Part shown: in pieces, positions 42,043-49,412 of the stretch
Layout of the letters: the number at the start of each line of letters is the position of its first letter
Position numbering within the stretch: position 1 is the stretch's first letter
Assembly (NCBI GenBank): GCA_021769865.1
Contig: JAETSB010000003.1
Span: 62,001-126,000, forward strand
Origin: Oscillospiraceae bacterium
Lineage (GTDB): Bacteria > Bacillota > Clostridia > Oscillospirales > Oscillospiraceae
Direction of reading: 5' to 3'
Length of the DNA: 64,000 nt
Made by a program: the position numbers and the translations under genes
The notes under the pieces: model-generated
What the model was told of the DNA's origin: nothing
What the model saw: the letters and a program-made list of their open reading frames with translations, nothing else
Databases searched by the model: none

Positions 42043-42071
42043 TTGACAAGAGGGGCGGTGGGGCCTATAAT
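42043..42071 (+). promoter_or_regulatory. consensus promoter for rightward transcript (putative antitoxin RNA)
   Basis: TTGACA-N17-TATAAT. Confidence 0.75.
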
Positions 42072-42077
42072 GGATAC

Positions 42078-42165
42078 AAGAGGGTGCCGTCGGCAGGCGG
42101 TCGGCCCGGTTAGAGGTTTATCTTAACTGAGAAACCGTCACCGTGCGGGGTGGCGGTTTCTGCTC
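42078..42165 (+). ncRNA. putative antisense RNA (type I antitoxin-like)
   Basis: Starts after the consensus promoter; ends at hairpin agaaaccgtcacc-N6-ggtggcggtttct; complementary to the 3' part of the 42138-42215 peptide gene. Confidence 0.45.
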
Positions 42166-42215
42166 TTCACAATGATCGTAACGGTAAACCGCCCGATATG
42201 TAACGTGATTCGCAT
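42138..42215 (-). CDS. 25-aa peptide MRITLHIGRFTVTIIVKSRNRHPAR, putative type I toxin
   Basis: ATG 42215, SD ggggtgg on minus strand, hydrophobic core plus basic tail; own promoter TTGCCT-N17-TATAAT at 42304-42276. Confidence 0.5.
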   Translation of the reverse strand: MRITLHIGRFTVTIIVKSRNRHPAR

Positions 42216-42275
42216 ACAGCTCCACCCCCTTCCAAAAGGGAGTGACCCACCGCCTGCCGTTTGACACCCAGCGAT

Positions 42276-42304
42276 ATTATACCATAGCCCTCAAATAAAG
42301 GCAA
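42276..42304 (-). promoter_or_regulatory. promoter for leftward transcript (putative toxin mRNA)
   Basis: minus strand TTGCCT-N17-TATAAT. Confidence 0.65.
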
Positions 42305-42435
42305 GCCCGGCCTGGGCCTGCCTTTTTTCTTTCCCCGCCCCTTGCATTGCTCCATTTAAAGTGCTACAATAAACGCCGTAGTAAACGAGTGCGAACCTAC
42401 CAAACGATTCTTTAAGAGAGGGTGACACAAGCAGC

Positions 42436-44319
42436 ATGGAATGGACAATGACGGCCAACGCCCCCGGCCAGGTATGCCTGATGCAGGGCAACGAGGCCAT
42501 TGTGCGGGGCGCGGTGGAGGCCGGAATCAACTTCGCCGCCTCCTATCCCGGCTCTCCCTCCTCCCAGGTGCTGGGAATGCTGGGCAAGATTGCCCGGGAG
42601 CGGGGCTTTTACGCGGAGTGGTCCACCAACGAGGTCTGCGCCCTGCAGGCCTGCACCGGCGCGTCCCTGGCCAATGGCCGGGCCCTGTGCGTGGTGAAGC
42701 AGAACGGCCTTTTGTGCACGGCGGACGCGCTCCACTGCGCCGCCCAGGCCGGCGTGAAGGGGGGCCTTGTGATCGTCTCCAGCGACGACCCCAGCGCCCA
42801 CTCCTCCACCAATGAGTTCGACTCCCGCTGGCAGGCCATGTCGGCGGGCATCCCCCTGCTGGAGCCCACCACCATGCAGGAGGCCAAGGACATGATCCCC
42901 TACGCCTTCGAGCTCAGCGAAAAGGTGGGACAGCTGGTGCTGATCCGGGTGACCACCCGGGTCTGCCACGGCCGGGGCAACGTGACCCTGGGCCCCCTGC
43001 CGGAGAAGCCCCGGGCCCTAGAGCGGGTGAGGGAGTGGGACCGGATGGTCTGCGTCTCCTACATGCACGGCCCCGCTCTCCAAAAGCTGGAGTCCCTCCG
43101 CGAGTGCTTTGAGACCAGCCCCTGCAACCACTATGAGGGCCCCGAGGCCCCCAAGAAGCTCATCATCGCCGGGGGCACCGGCCGGCTCTACGGCCAGGAG
43201 GCCCTCCGCCGCCTGGGCGTGGACAAAGAGACCGGCTTTCTCTCCCTGGGCACCCTCTGGCCCTTGCCGGAGAGCTACATACTCAAACGCCTCCGCTCCG
43301 CGGAGGAGGTCCTGATCCTGGAGGAGGTGGACCCCTTCCTGGAGCGGGCCGTCCAGGCCCTGGCGGGCCGGGAGGGCCTGCGGGTCAAGTTCCTGGGCCG
43401 GGACAACGCCCTGCCTGCCGTTGGGGAGCTGGACCCGGACGTGGTCACGTCCGCCATTTGCGCGCTCACCGGCGCGGCCCTGCCGGAGAAGAAGCCCACC
43501 GGCGAGCTGGAGCTCCCCGTCCGGGAGATGAGCTTCTGCGCGGGCTGCCCCCACCGGGCGACGTTCTACCTCCTCAAGCGGGCCATGCGCCAGGAGAAGC
43601 ACCCCGGCGTCGTCGTGGGCGACATCGGCTGCTACTTCATGGCGGGCCAGTCTGCCGGGCAGTACGCCTGGCAGACCTGCAACTGCATGGGCTCCGGCGT
43701 GAACGTGGCCGAGGGCCTGGGCCAGCTGACCAACTACGGCCTGGACCAGAAGGTGGTCACCATGTGCGGCGACTCCACCTTCTTCCACACCATTCTTCCC
43801 GGATTGGTGAACGCCACCTATCATAACGCCAACATGCTCCTCATCGTTCTGGACAACTCCGCCACGGCCATGACGGGCTTCCAGCCCCATCCGGGCACGG
43901 GCCTCACCGCCATGGGGGACCACGTGAAGCCCATGGATATCCCCAAGATCCTGGACGCCGTGGGCTGTAAAGTAGAAGTGGCGGACCCCTTCGACGTGGT
44001 GGAGGCGGAGAAAACCCTCCGCTGGATGCTGGACCAGCCGGGGATGAACGTCCTCATCATGCGTCAGCCCTGCGCCACGCTGATGACCAAGGAGCGCAGC
44101 AAGAAGCCCGTCCGGGTCTACGTGGACCAGGACGTGTGCATCGGGGACGGCTGCGGCTGCGACAAGTACTGCTCCCGGGTCTGGGGCTGCCCCGGAAACA
44201 CCTGGGACTTCAAGAAGAACAAGGCGCTCATCGACCCCGTCACCTGCGTGGGCTGCGGCGTGTGCGCCAAGCTGTGCCCCTCCGGGGCCATTAAGGTGGA
44301 AGGAGGTGAGGAGGCGTGA
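42436..44319 (+). CDS. iorA: indolepyruvate ferredoxin oxidoreductase, alpha subunit
   Basis: GNEAIVRGAVEAGINFAASYPGSPSSQV, GDIGCYFMAGQ, GDSTFFHT, C-terminal ferredoxin CVGCGVCAKLCPSGAI. Confidence 0.95.
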   Translation: MEWTMTANAPGQVCLMQGNEAIVRGAVEAGINFAASYPGSPSSQVLGMLGKIARERGFYAEWSTNEVCALQACTGASLANGRALCVVKQNGLLCTADALHCAAQAGVKGGLVIVSSDDPSAHSSTNEFDSRWQAMSAGIPLLEPTTMQEAKDMIPYAFELSEKVGQLVLIRVTTRVCHGRGNVTLGPLPEKPRALERVREWDRMVCVSYMHGPALQKLESLRECFETSPCNHYEGPEAPKKLIIAGGTGRLYGQEALRRLGVDKETGFLSLGTLWPLPESYILKRLRSAEEVLILEEVDPFLERAVQALAGREGLRVKFLGRDNALPAVGELDPDVVTSAICALTGAALPEKKPTGELELPVREMSFCAGCPHRATFYLLKRAMRQEKHPGVVVGDIGCYFMAGQSAGQYAWQTCNCMGSGVNVAEGLGQLTNYGLDQKVVTMCGDSTFFHTILPGLVNATYHNANMLLIVLDNSATAMTGFQPHPGTGLTAMGDHVKPMDIPKILDAVGCKVEVADPFDVVEAEKTLRWMLDQPGMNVLIMRQPCATLMTKERSKKPVRVYVDQDVCIGDGCGCDKYCSRVWGCPGNTWDFKKNKALIDPVTCVGCGVCAKLCPSGAIKVEGGEEA

Positions 44320-44939
44320 AGCTGAAATACGATCCCCTGAACATCGTAGTCTGCGGCATCGGCGGGCAGGGCAACGTGCTGGCCGCCGAGACCCTGGGCA
44401 CCGCCATGTGCGACCGGGGCTGCCGGGTGGCCGTGGGAGAGACCTACGGCGCCAGCCAGCGGGGCGGCTCCGTCATGAGCCACGTCCGGGTCTCTGAAAC
44501 CTGGGACCCCAGCGTTCTGATTCCCGCCGGAGAGGCCCATATCATCATCGGCTTCGAGCCTCTGGAGACCCTCCGCATCGCCCGGAAGTATGCCGGGGCG
44601 GACACGGTCACCGTCTACGACCCCCGGCCCGTCTATCCCCTGGGCGTCCTCCAGGGCGTCCAGACCTACCCGCCCCTGGAGGAGCTCCAGGTGGAGATTG
44701 CGGACCTTTCCACCATGGCCCTGGCCATTCCGGCGGCGGATATCGCCATGGAGGCCGGGGACTCCCGGGCCGCCAACATCGCCCTGCTGGGGGCGTTCAG
44801 CACCCTGTCCGCCGCGCCGCTGAACGGCGAGGACCTGGAGAAAATCCTGGCCCAGCGCTTCCAGGGCAAGGTGCTGGAGCTGAACCGGCGGGCCTTCGCC
44901 ATGGGCCGGGAGGCCGCTAAGAAAGGGGGCGCGGTGTGA
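44316..44939 (+). CDS. iorB: indolepyruvate oxidoreductase, beta subunit
   Basis: NIVVCGIGGQGNVLAAETLGTAM, GETYGASQRGGSVMSHVR. Confidence 0.94.
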   Translation: MKLKYDPLNIVVCGIGGQGNVLAAETLGTAMCDRGCRVAVGETYGASQRGGSVMSHVRVSETWDPSVLIPAGEAHIIIGFEPLETLRIARKYAGADTVTVYDPRPVYPLGVLQGVQTYPPLEELQVEIADLSTMALAIPAADIAMEAGDSRAANIALLGAFSTLSAAPLNGEDLEKILAQRFQGKVLELNRRAFAMGREAAKKGGAV

Positions 44940-45196
44940 TGAAGACCATTCGCGTCGTATTCCGCCACCCTCAGGGCAAGGTTCCTCTGACCCTGGACCT
45001 GCCCCGGGACACCCCGTTTTCCGCCCTGACGCCGCTGCTCTACCAGCATGACTTCGTGGAGCGGCAGAAGCCCGGCTGGCGCTGCCTCTATCAGGAGCAC
45101 CTGTGCGGCATGAAGCACCGTCTCATGGACTACGTGCCGGAGGACGCGGAAGAGATCGCGCTGGACCTCTTCGGCTTCTCCCAGGTGCTGGTGTAA
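44939..45196 (+). CDS. 85-aa protein, possible ubiquitin-like beta-grasp fold
   Basis: TGATG overlap with iorB stop; MKTIRVVFRHPQGKVPLTLDLPRDTPFSALTPLLYQHDFVERQKPGWRCLYQEHLCGMKHRLMDYVPEDAEEIALDLFGFSQVLV. Confidence 0.75.
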   Translation: MKTIRVVFRHPQGKVPLTLDLPRDTPFSALTPLLYQHDFVERQKPGWRCLYQEHLCGMKHRLMDYVPEDAEEIALDLFGFSQVLV

Positions 45197-45211
45197 AGGA
45201 GGAGTGGAACC

Positions 45212-46330
45212 ATGTTAAGTACAATTGCACTGGACACTCAAGTCCTCCGCCCCGGCCTTTGCACCGGCTGCGGGGCCTGCCAGGGGCTGTGCCCCTACTG
45301 GGGCAGCGTGGATGGGCGGACCGTCTGCTTCTTCGACTGCGAGCGGACGGACGGCCGCTGCCAGCGCTTCTGCCCCCGGATGCCCACAGACCTGGACGCG
45401 CTTAGAAAGCAGTTCTTCCCCGAGGACACCATCCTCCCGGAGATCGGCCCCTTCCGGGGGCTGTACCTGACGCGGGCCGCCGACGAGTCCATCCGGGCCA
45501 AGGCCCAGCACGGCGGCAGCATGACCGCCCTGGTGGAGCTGGCCCTGAAGGAGGGCTTCCTGGACGCGGCGGTCCTCACCCGCTCCCGGGGCGGCCTGAA
45601 CCCCGAGGGCGTTCTGGCCACGACGCCGGAGGAGGTCCGGGCCTGCTCCGGCTCCAGCTTCCAGGTGCCGCCCACCCTGGCGGTGCTGAATCAGGCGCTG
45701 AAGGAAAACAAATACCACAGCATCGGCGTGGCGGGCACGCCCTGCAAGACCCTGGCGGTCTATAAAATGAAGGCGAATCCCCTGCCGGAGAACGACAACC
45801 ACGCCGGGAACATCGGCATGGTGTTCGGCCTCTTCTGCGGCTGGGGCCTGGACTGGGACGGTCTGAACGCCCTGGCGGCGAAGCACGCCGACCCGGCGAA
45901 GGTCTCCCATATGGACATCCCCCCCAGCAAGTACCACTCCCTGGAGCTCCGGGAGGACGGAGAAACCGTCTCTGTAAACCTGGACGAGGTAACGCCTCTG
46001 GTCCGCTCCGGCTGCCGGTACTGCGCCGACATGACGGCGGAGTTCGCGGACCTCTCCATCGGCGGGGCCCGAAGCGCCGACGGCTGGGATGTAGACAAAG
46101 GCTGGAACCAGATCATCGTCCGGTCGGAGAAGGGCCAGCAGCTTCTGGACCTGGCCCGTGAAAAGGGCGTGCTGGAGTTCAAAGACGCCATGGAGGGCGG
46201 CCTGGAGAAGCTGAAAAAGGCGTCTCTCGGCAAGAAGCGCACGGCGGTAAGGAACCTCCGGGAGCTCACCGGCAGGCCGGACGACCTGGGCTACCTGAAT
46301 CCCAACCGGGAGCTGTTCCAAGATCTGTAA
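45212..46330 (+). CDS. coenzyme F420 hydrogenase/dehydrogenase beta-subunit (FrhB)-like Fe-S flavoprotein
   Basis: LCTGCGACQGLCPYWG, AQHGGSMTALVELALKEGFLDAAVLT, GVAGTPCKTLAVYK, SGCRYCADMTAEFADLSIGG. Confidence 0.9.
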   Translation: MLSTIALDTQVLRPGLCTGCGACQGLCPYWGSVDGRTVCFFDCERTDGRCQRFCPRMPTDLDALRKQFFPEDTILPEIGPFRGLYLTRAADESIRAKAQHGGSMTALVELALKEGFLDAAVLTRSRGGLNPEGVLATTPEEVRACSGSSFQVPPTLAVLNQALKENKYHSIGVAGTPCKTLAVYKMKANPLPENDNHAGNIGMVFGLFCGWGLDWDGLNALAAKHADPAKVSHMDIPPSKYHSLELREDGETVSVNLDEVTPLVRSGCRYCADMTAEFADLSIGGARSADGWDVDKGWNQIIVRSEKGQQLLDLAREKGVLEFKDAMEGGLEKLKKASLGKKRTAVRNLRELTGRPDDLGYLNPNRELFQDL

Positions 46331-46446
46331 AAAGCCGCATCCCCTATAATCGCGAGGAAAAGGGTGTATGCGGGAAAAACCACGGCGGGTTTTCCTGCAT
46401 GTCCAATCACCCGCCGCATCGGCGTCTTTTGCCAAAGGCAAAAGAC

Positions 46447-46500
46447 GGTCACCAAAAAGAGAGAGACAGGCCAAAGCCTGTCTCTCTCTTTTTGGTGACC
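46447..46500. repeat. 54-bp perfect palindrome (25-bp arms, 4-nt loop) overlapping tRNA-Lys 3' end; contains a terminator
   Basis: ggtcaccaaaaagagagagacaggc-caaa-gcctgtctctctctttttggtgacc. Confidence 0.95.
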
Positions 46501-46568
46501 CAGCGGGGATTCGAACCCCGGACCCACTGCTTAAAAGGCAGTTGCTCTGCCGACTGAGCTACTGGATC
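46496..46568 (-). tRNA. tRNA-Lys (TTT)
   Basis: GATCCAGTAGCTCAG...CTTTTAA...GGTTCGAATCC...CTGGGTCA, CCA encoded. Confidence 0.95.
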
Positions 46569-46625
46569 ATCATCGTCGGAACAAACTGCACTCCATGAAT
46601 CCCGCCCTGCGGGCAGGCTTCACTC

Positions 46626-46801
46626 CGTTCCGTTTGTTCTTCCTCTCCCCACAAAATCTGCGGATTTTGTGGGGGGTACGCGGGGAAACGCTATGCACGG
46701 CTTCGCTGCGCTGCCTCCGTTCCAACTCCCGCCCTTCGGGGCCCCCGCCGCAAACCAGCGCAGCGTTTGCGGTGGGGAGAGGAGGGGCAAAGGAGCGGAA
46801 C
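46626..46801. repeat. nested hairpins/inverted repeat between tRNA-Lys and tRNA-Gln
   Basis: outer arms gttccgtttgttcttcctctcccc / ggggagaggaggggcaaaggagcggaac; inner acaaaatctgcggattttgt and ccgcaaaccagcgcagcgtttgcgg. Confidence 0.7.
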
Positions 46802-46871
46802 GCAGTCCTCGCCAGAAGCCGGAGGCTGGCGGTGGGGACGGAGTGGAGCGGATTTCGCCCCGACGACTTGG

Positions 46872-46943
46872 CAGGGACGGCTGGACTCGAACCAGCGCAT
46901 GAGGGAGTCAAAGTCCCTTGCCTTACCGCTTGGCTACGTCCCC
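46872..46943 (-). tRNA. tRNA-Gln (TTG)
   Basis: GGGGACGTAGCCAAGCGGTAAGGCAAGGGACTTTGACTCCCTCATGCGCTGGTTCGAGTCCAGCCGTCCCTG. Confidence 0.95.
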
Positions 46944-46998
46944 GTGCCGGAAATAAGCGCGGGGACCGGGGAAAAGCCCCGATCCCCTGCTCCTGTGG

Positions 46999-47073
<75 letters not shown>

Positions 47074-47124
47074 ACATATCAACTGTCTGGAAGCCGCTGG
47101 ACGAACGCCCTGGGAAGAGCTTGG

Positions 47125-47198
47125 CACGCCAGAAGGGACTCGAACCCCTGGCCTACTGCTTAGAAGGCAGTTGCTCTATCCGGCTGAGCTACTGGCGC
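47125..47198 (-). tRNA. tRNA-Arg (TCT)
   Basis: GCGCCAGTAGCTCAGCCGGATAGAGCAACTGCCTTCTAAGCAGTAGGCC... Confidence 0.95.
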
Positions 47199-47210
47199 AA
47201 ATTTGGATGG

Positions 47211-47282
47211 AGCAGGTGACGAGAATCGAACTCGCATCCCCAGCTTGGAAGGCTGGTGCCCTGACCATTGTGCTACACCTGC
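47211..47282 (-). tRNA. tRNA-Gly (TCC)
   Basis: GCAGGTGTAGCACAATGGTCAGGGCACCAGCCTTCCAAGCTGG...CACCTGCT, CCA encoded. Confidence 0.95.
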
Positions 47283-47405
47283 GTAAGTCCTGGCCGCAAG
47301 GGTTCGGCCTTCCCTGGAAATTGTCAGCTTGGATATCATACCATGAAAGCCTTCGACTGTCAAGCGTTCTTGGGCGGTTTTCCCGCGAATTTCGGAAATT
47401 TTTTC

Positions 47406-48029
47406 TCACCGCCTCCATTCCAAAAAGGCCCCCATCAGCCTCCGTCCCGGGGCGCGGTCCCCCAGGCGCTCCGGGTGCCACTGGACCGCCCACACCGGCA
47501 GCCGCTCATGGCACAGAGCCTCTACCACGCCGTCCCCCGCCCACTGGACGGCCCGGAGGCCGTTTCCCAGCCGGTCCGCCGCCTGGTGGTGAGCGCTGTT
47601 TACCGTCAGCTCCTCCCCGAAGAGGCGGCCCAGGGGCGAGGGGGTGGTCCTCACGGCGTGAAGCCGGTCCGTCCCCTCCACGGCCCCGTGGCCCGGGATG
47701 TCCTGAAGCAGGGTCCCGCCGAAGAAGACGTTGATCGTCTGGAGTCCCCGGCAGACCCCCAGCACCGGCTTTCCGGCGGCCATGAAGTCCTGGAGCAGCC
47801 GGAATTCCGCCTCGTCTCTCTCCGGCTCCAGCCCCCGGGAAGCCGTGTTCTCCTGCCCGTAGCGCCAGGGCTCCAGGTCCCCGCCGCCGGGGAGCAGCAG
47901 CGCGTCCCAGCGCAGTCCCTGCCCCCCGGCATCCTCTCCGAACACCGCCCGCCCCCCCGCGGACTCCACCCAGTGCCGGTAGTTGGCAAAGCGCCGGGGA
48001 CTCCCCCAGATATACACCGTCTTTCCCAT
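47406..48029 (-). CDS. gamma-glutamyl-gamma-aminobutyrate hydrolase (peptidase C26) family protein
   Basis: LLLPGGGDLEPWRYGQ, GKPVLGVCRGLQTINVFFGGTLLQDI, VWAVQWHPE; SD ggaggg. Confidence 0.93.
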   Translation of the reverse strand: MGKTVYIWGSPRRFANYRHWVESAGGRAVFGEDAGGQGLRWDALLLPGGGDLEPWRYGQENTASRGLEPERDEAEFRLLQDFMAAGKPVLGVCRGLQTINVFFGGTLLQDIPGHGAVEGTDRLHAVRTTPSPLGRLFGEELTVNSAHHQAADRLGNGLRAVQWAGDGVVEALCHERLPVWAVQWHPERLGDRAPGRRLMGAFLEWRR

Positions 48030-48114
48030 CCGCGTCCCTCCCAATTTGTCTCCCTCCAGCTTATGCGGCGGGCAATTTCCACGTTACGGATATTGACTTG
48101 AACGGCCGTCCGTA

Positions 48115-48223
48115 GTATGATTTTCTCCAGGCCGCGAGGCGTCTGAGGTTCTATGCGAACCTTGCGGAATTCCGCCGCCAAAGCAGCAACGCCCCGAGGA
48201 TATAGAATGGAGGATATTCTGCG
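48115..48223 (+). promoter_or_regulatory. structured 5' leader upstream of lipoprotein gene
   Basis: Possible three-way-junction stems ggcgtctg/cagcaacgcc, aggttc/gaacct, gcgg/ccgc; SD gagg in loop of agaat/attct. Confidence 0.3.
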
Positions 48224-48778
48224 ATGAAACGACTGTTTTCCCTGGCCATGGCGCTGGCGCTGCTCCTGGCTCTGGCCGCCTGCGGCTCCAGTGCATCCGG
48301 CAAAAGCAATGATATTTACGCCGAAAACGGCTATGCTGAGGCCCGCATCGGCGATCTGGTACATTCCTACTTCATGAACTTCACCGTAAACAGCGCCTAC
48401 ACCACCGCCGACTACCACGGCCACACCGCCCCGGAGGGCATGAAGGTGCTGGTGGTGGAAATGACCATTCAAAACACCTTCAGCGAGAGCCTTCCCATGT
48501 ACGACGACGACTTCCAGGGCCAGTGGACCGCCAGCTCCGACACCGACGAGTTCGCCTGGCCCATCACCGAGGGCGAGGGCGGCGGCGACCTGGACACCGT
48601 GGCGGAGGAACAGCTTCCCGCCGAATACGAGCTGGCGGTGAATGAGACCCGCACCGGCGCCCTGGTCTTCGACGTGCCCGCAGATGAGAAGGACTTCTCC
48701 ATCTCCCACCTGGAGCTCTTTGACGATGACAGCGAGGGGGACACCTTTTTCGTGTTCTTTACCGCCGAGGAGCGGTAA
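48224..48778 (+). CDS. lipoprotein, DUF4352-like
   Basis: Lipobox LLALAACGSS; beta-rich GMKVLVVEMTIQNTFSESLPMYDDDF...ETRTGALVFDVPADEKDFSI. Confidence 0.75.
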   Translation: MKRLFSLAMALALLLALAACGSSASGKSNDIYAENGYAEARIGDLVHSYFMNFTVNSAYTTADYHGHTAPEGMKVLVVEMTIQNTFSESLPMYDDDFQGQWTASSDTDEFAWPITEGEGGGDLDTVAEEQLPAEYELAVNETRTGALVFDVPADEKDFSISHLELFDDDSEGDTFFVFFTAEER

Positions 48779-48944
48779 GCCTGGCTGAAAAGCGGAGCGG
48801 CTTTGCCGTTCCGCTTTATTTTATCCCGGGGCAGCGGGACCCAATCCCGAAATTTTGCTGGTTGCTATTTCCAGCCGGGCTTGTTATAATGCCCTTAGAA
48901 AAACAGGCTCGATGGGCCAAAACGGATAGAGAGGAGACCGTTTT

Positions 48945-49412
48945 ATGGATCGCTGCGCACTGGCATATCAATATCACAAGGAGGGCTGGAACTGCGCCCA
49001 GTCCGTGGCGGCGGCCTGCGCCGACCTGGCCGGACGGACGGCGGAGGAGGTCCTGCCCCTGTTGGGCGGCTTCGGCGGCGGCATGGGCGGCAGCCACGAG
49101 GAGGTCTGCGGCGCCGTCAGCGGCGGCGCGCTGATCTTGAGCCTCTGCTTCCCCTTCGACAAGCAGGGAGACCTGGAGGCCAAGCGGAATGTCTACCGGA
49201 TCACCAAGGAGTTCCGCCGCCGCTTTTCCGAGGTCTTCGGCCACACCCGCTGCGGGGACCTCCTCCGGGCCCGGCCCGGCGTGACGGACAAGAACCCCGC
49301 CTCCCAGCGCCTGGGCGTCACCGCCCACTGCGACAACATGATCGTCACGGCGGTGGAGCTGCTGGAGGCCCTGGTCCAGGAGGAGCGGAACGCCCGGGGA
49401 GGTACGGCATGA
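48945..49412 (+). CDS. C-GCAxxG-C-C family (putative redox) protein
   Basis: EGWNCAQSVAAACADLAG, GGFGGGMGGSHEEVCGAVSGGALILS, HTRCGDLL. Confidence 0.9.
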   Translation: MDRCALAYQYHKEGWNCAQSVAAACADLAGRTAEEVLPLLGGFGGGMGGSHEEVCGAVSGGALILSLCFPFDKQGDLEAKRNVYRITKEFRRRFSEVFGHTRCGDLLRARPGVTDKNPASQRLGVTAHCDNMIVTAVELLEALVQEERNARGGTA

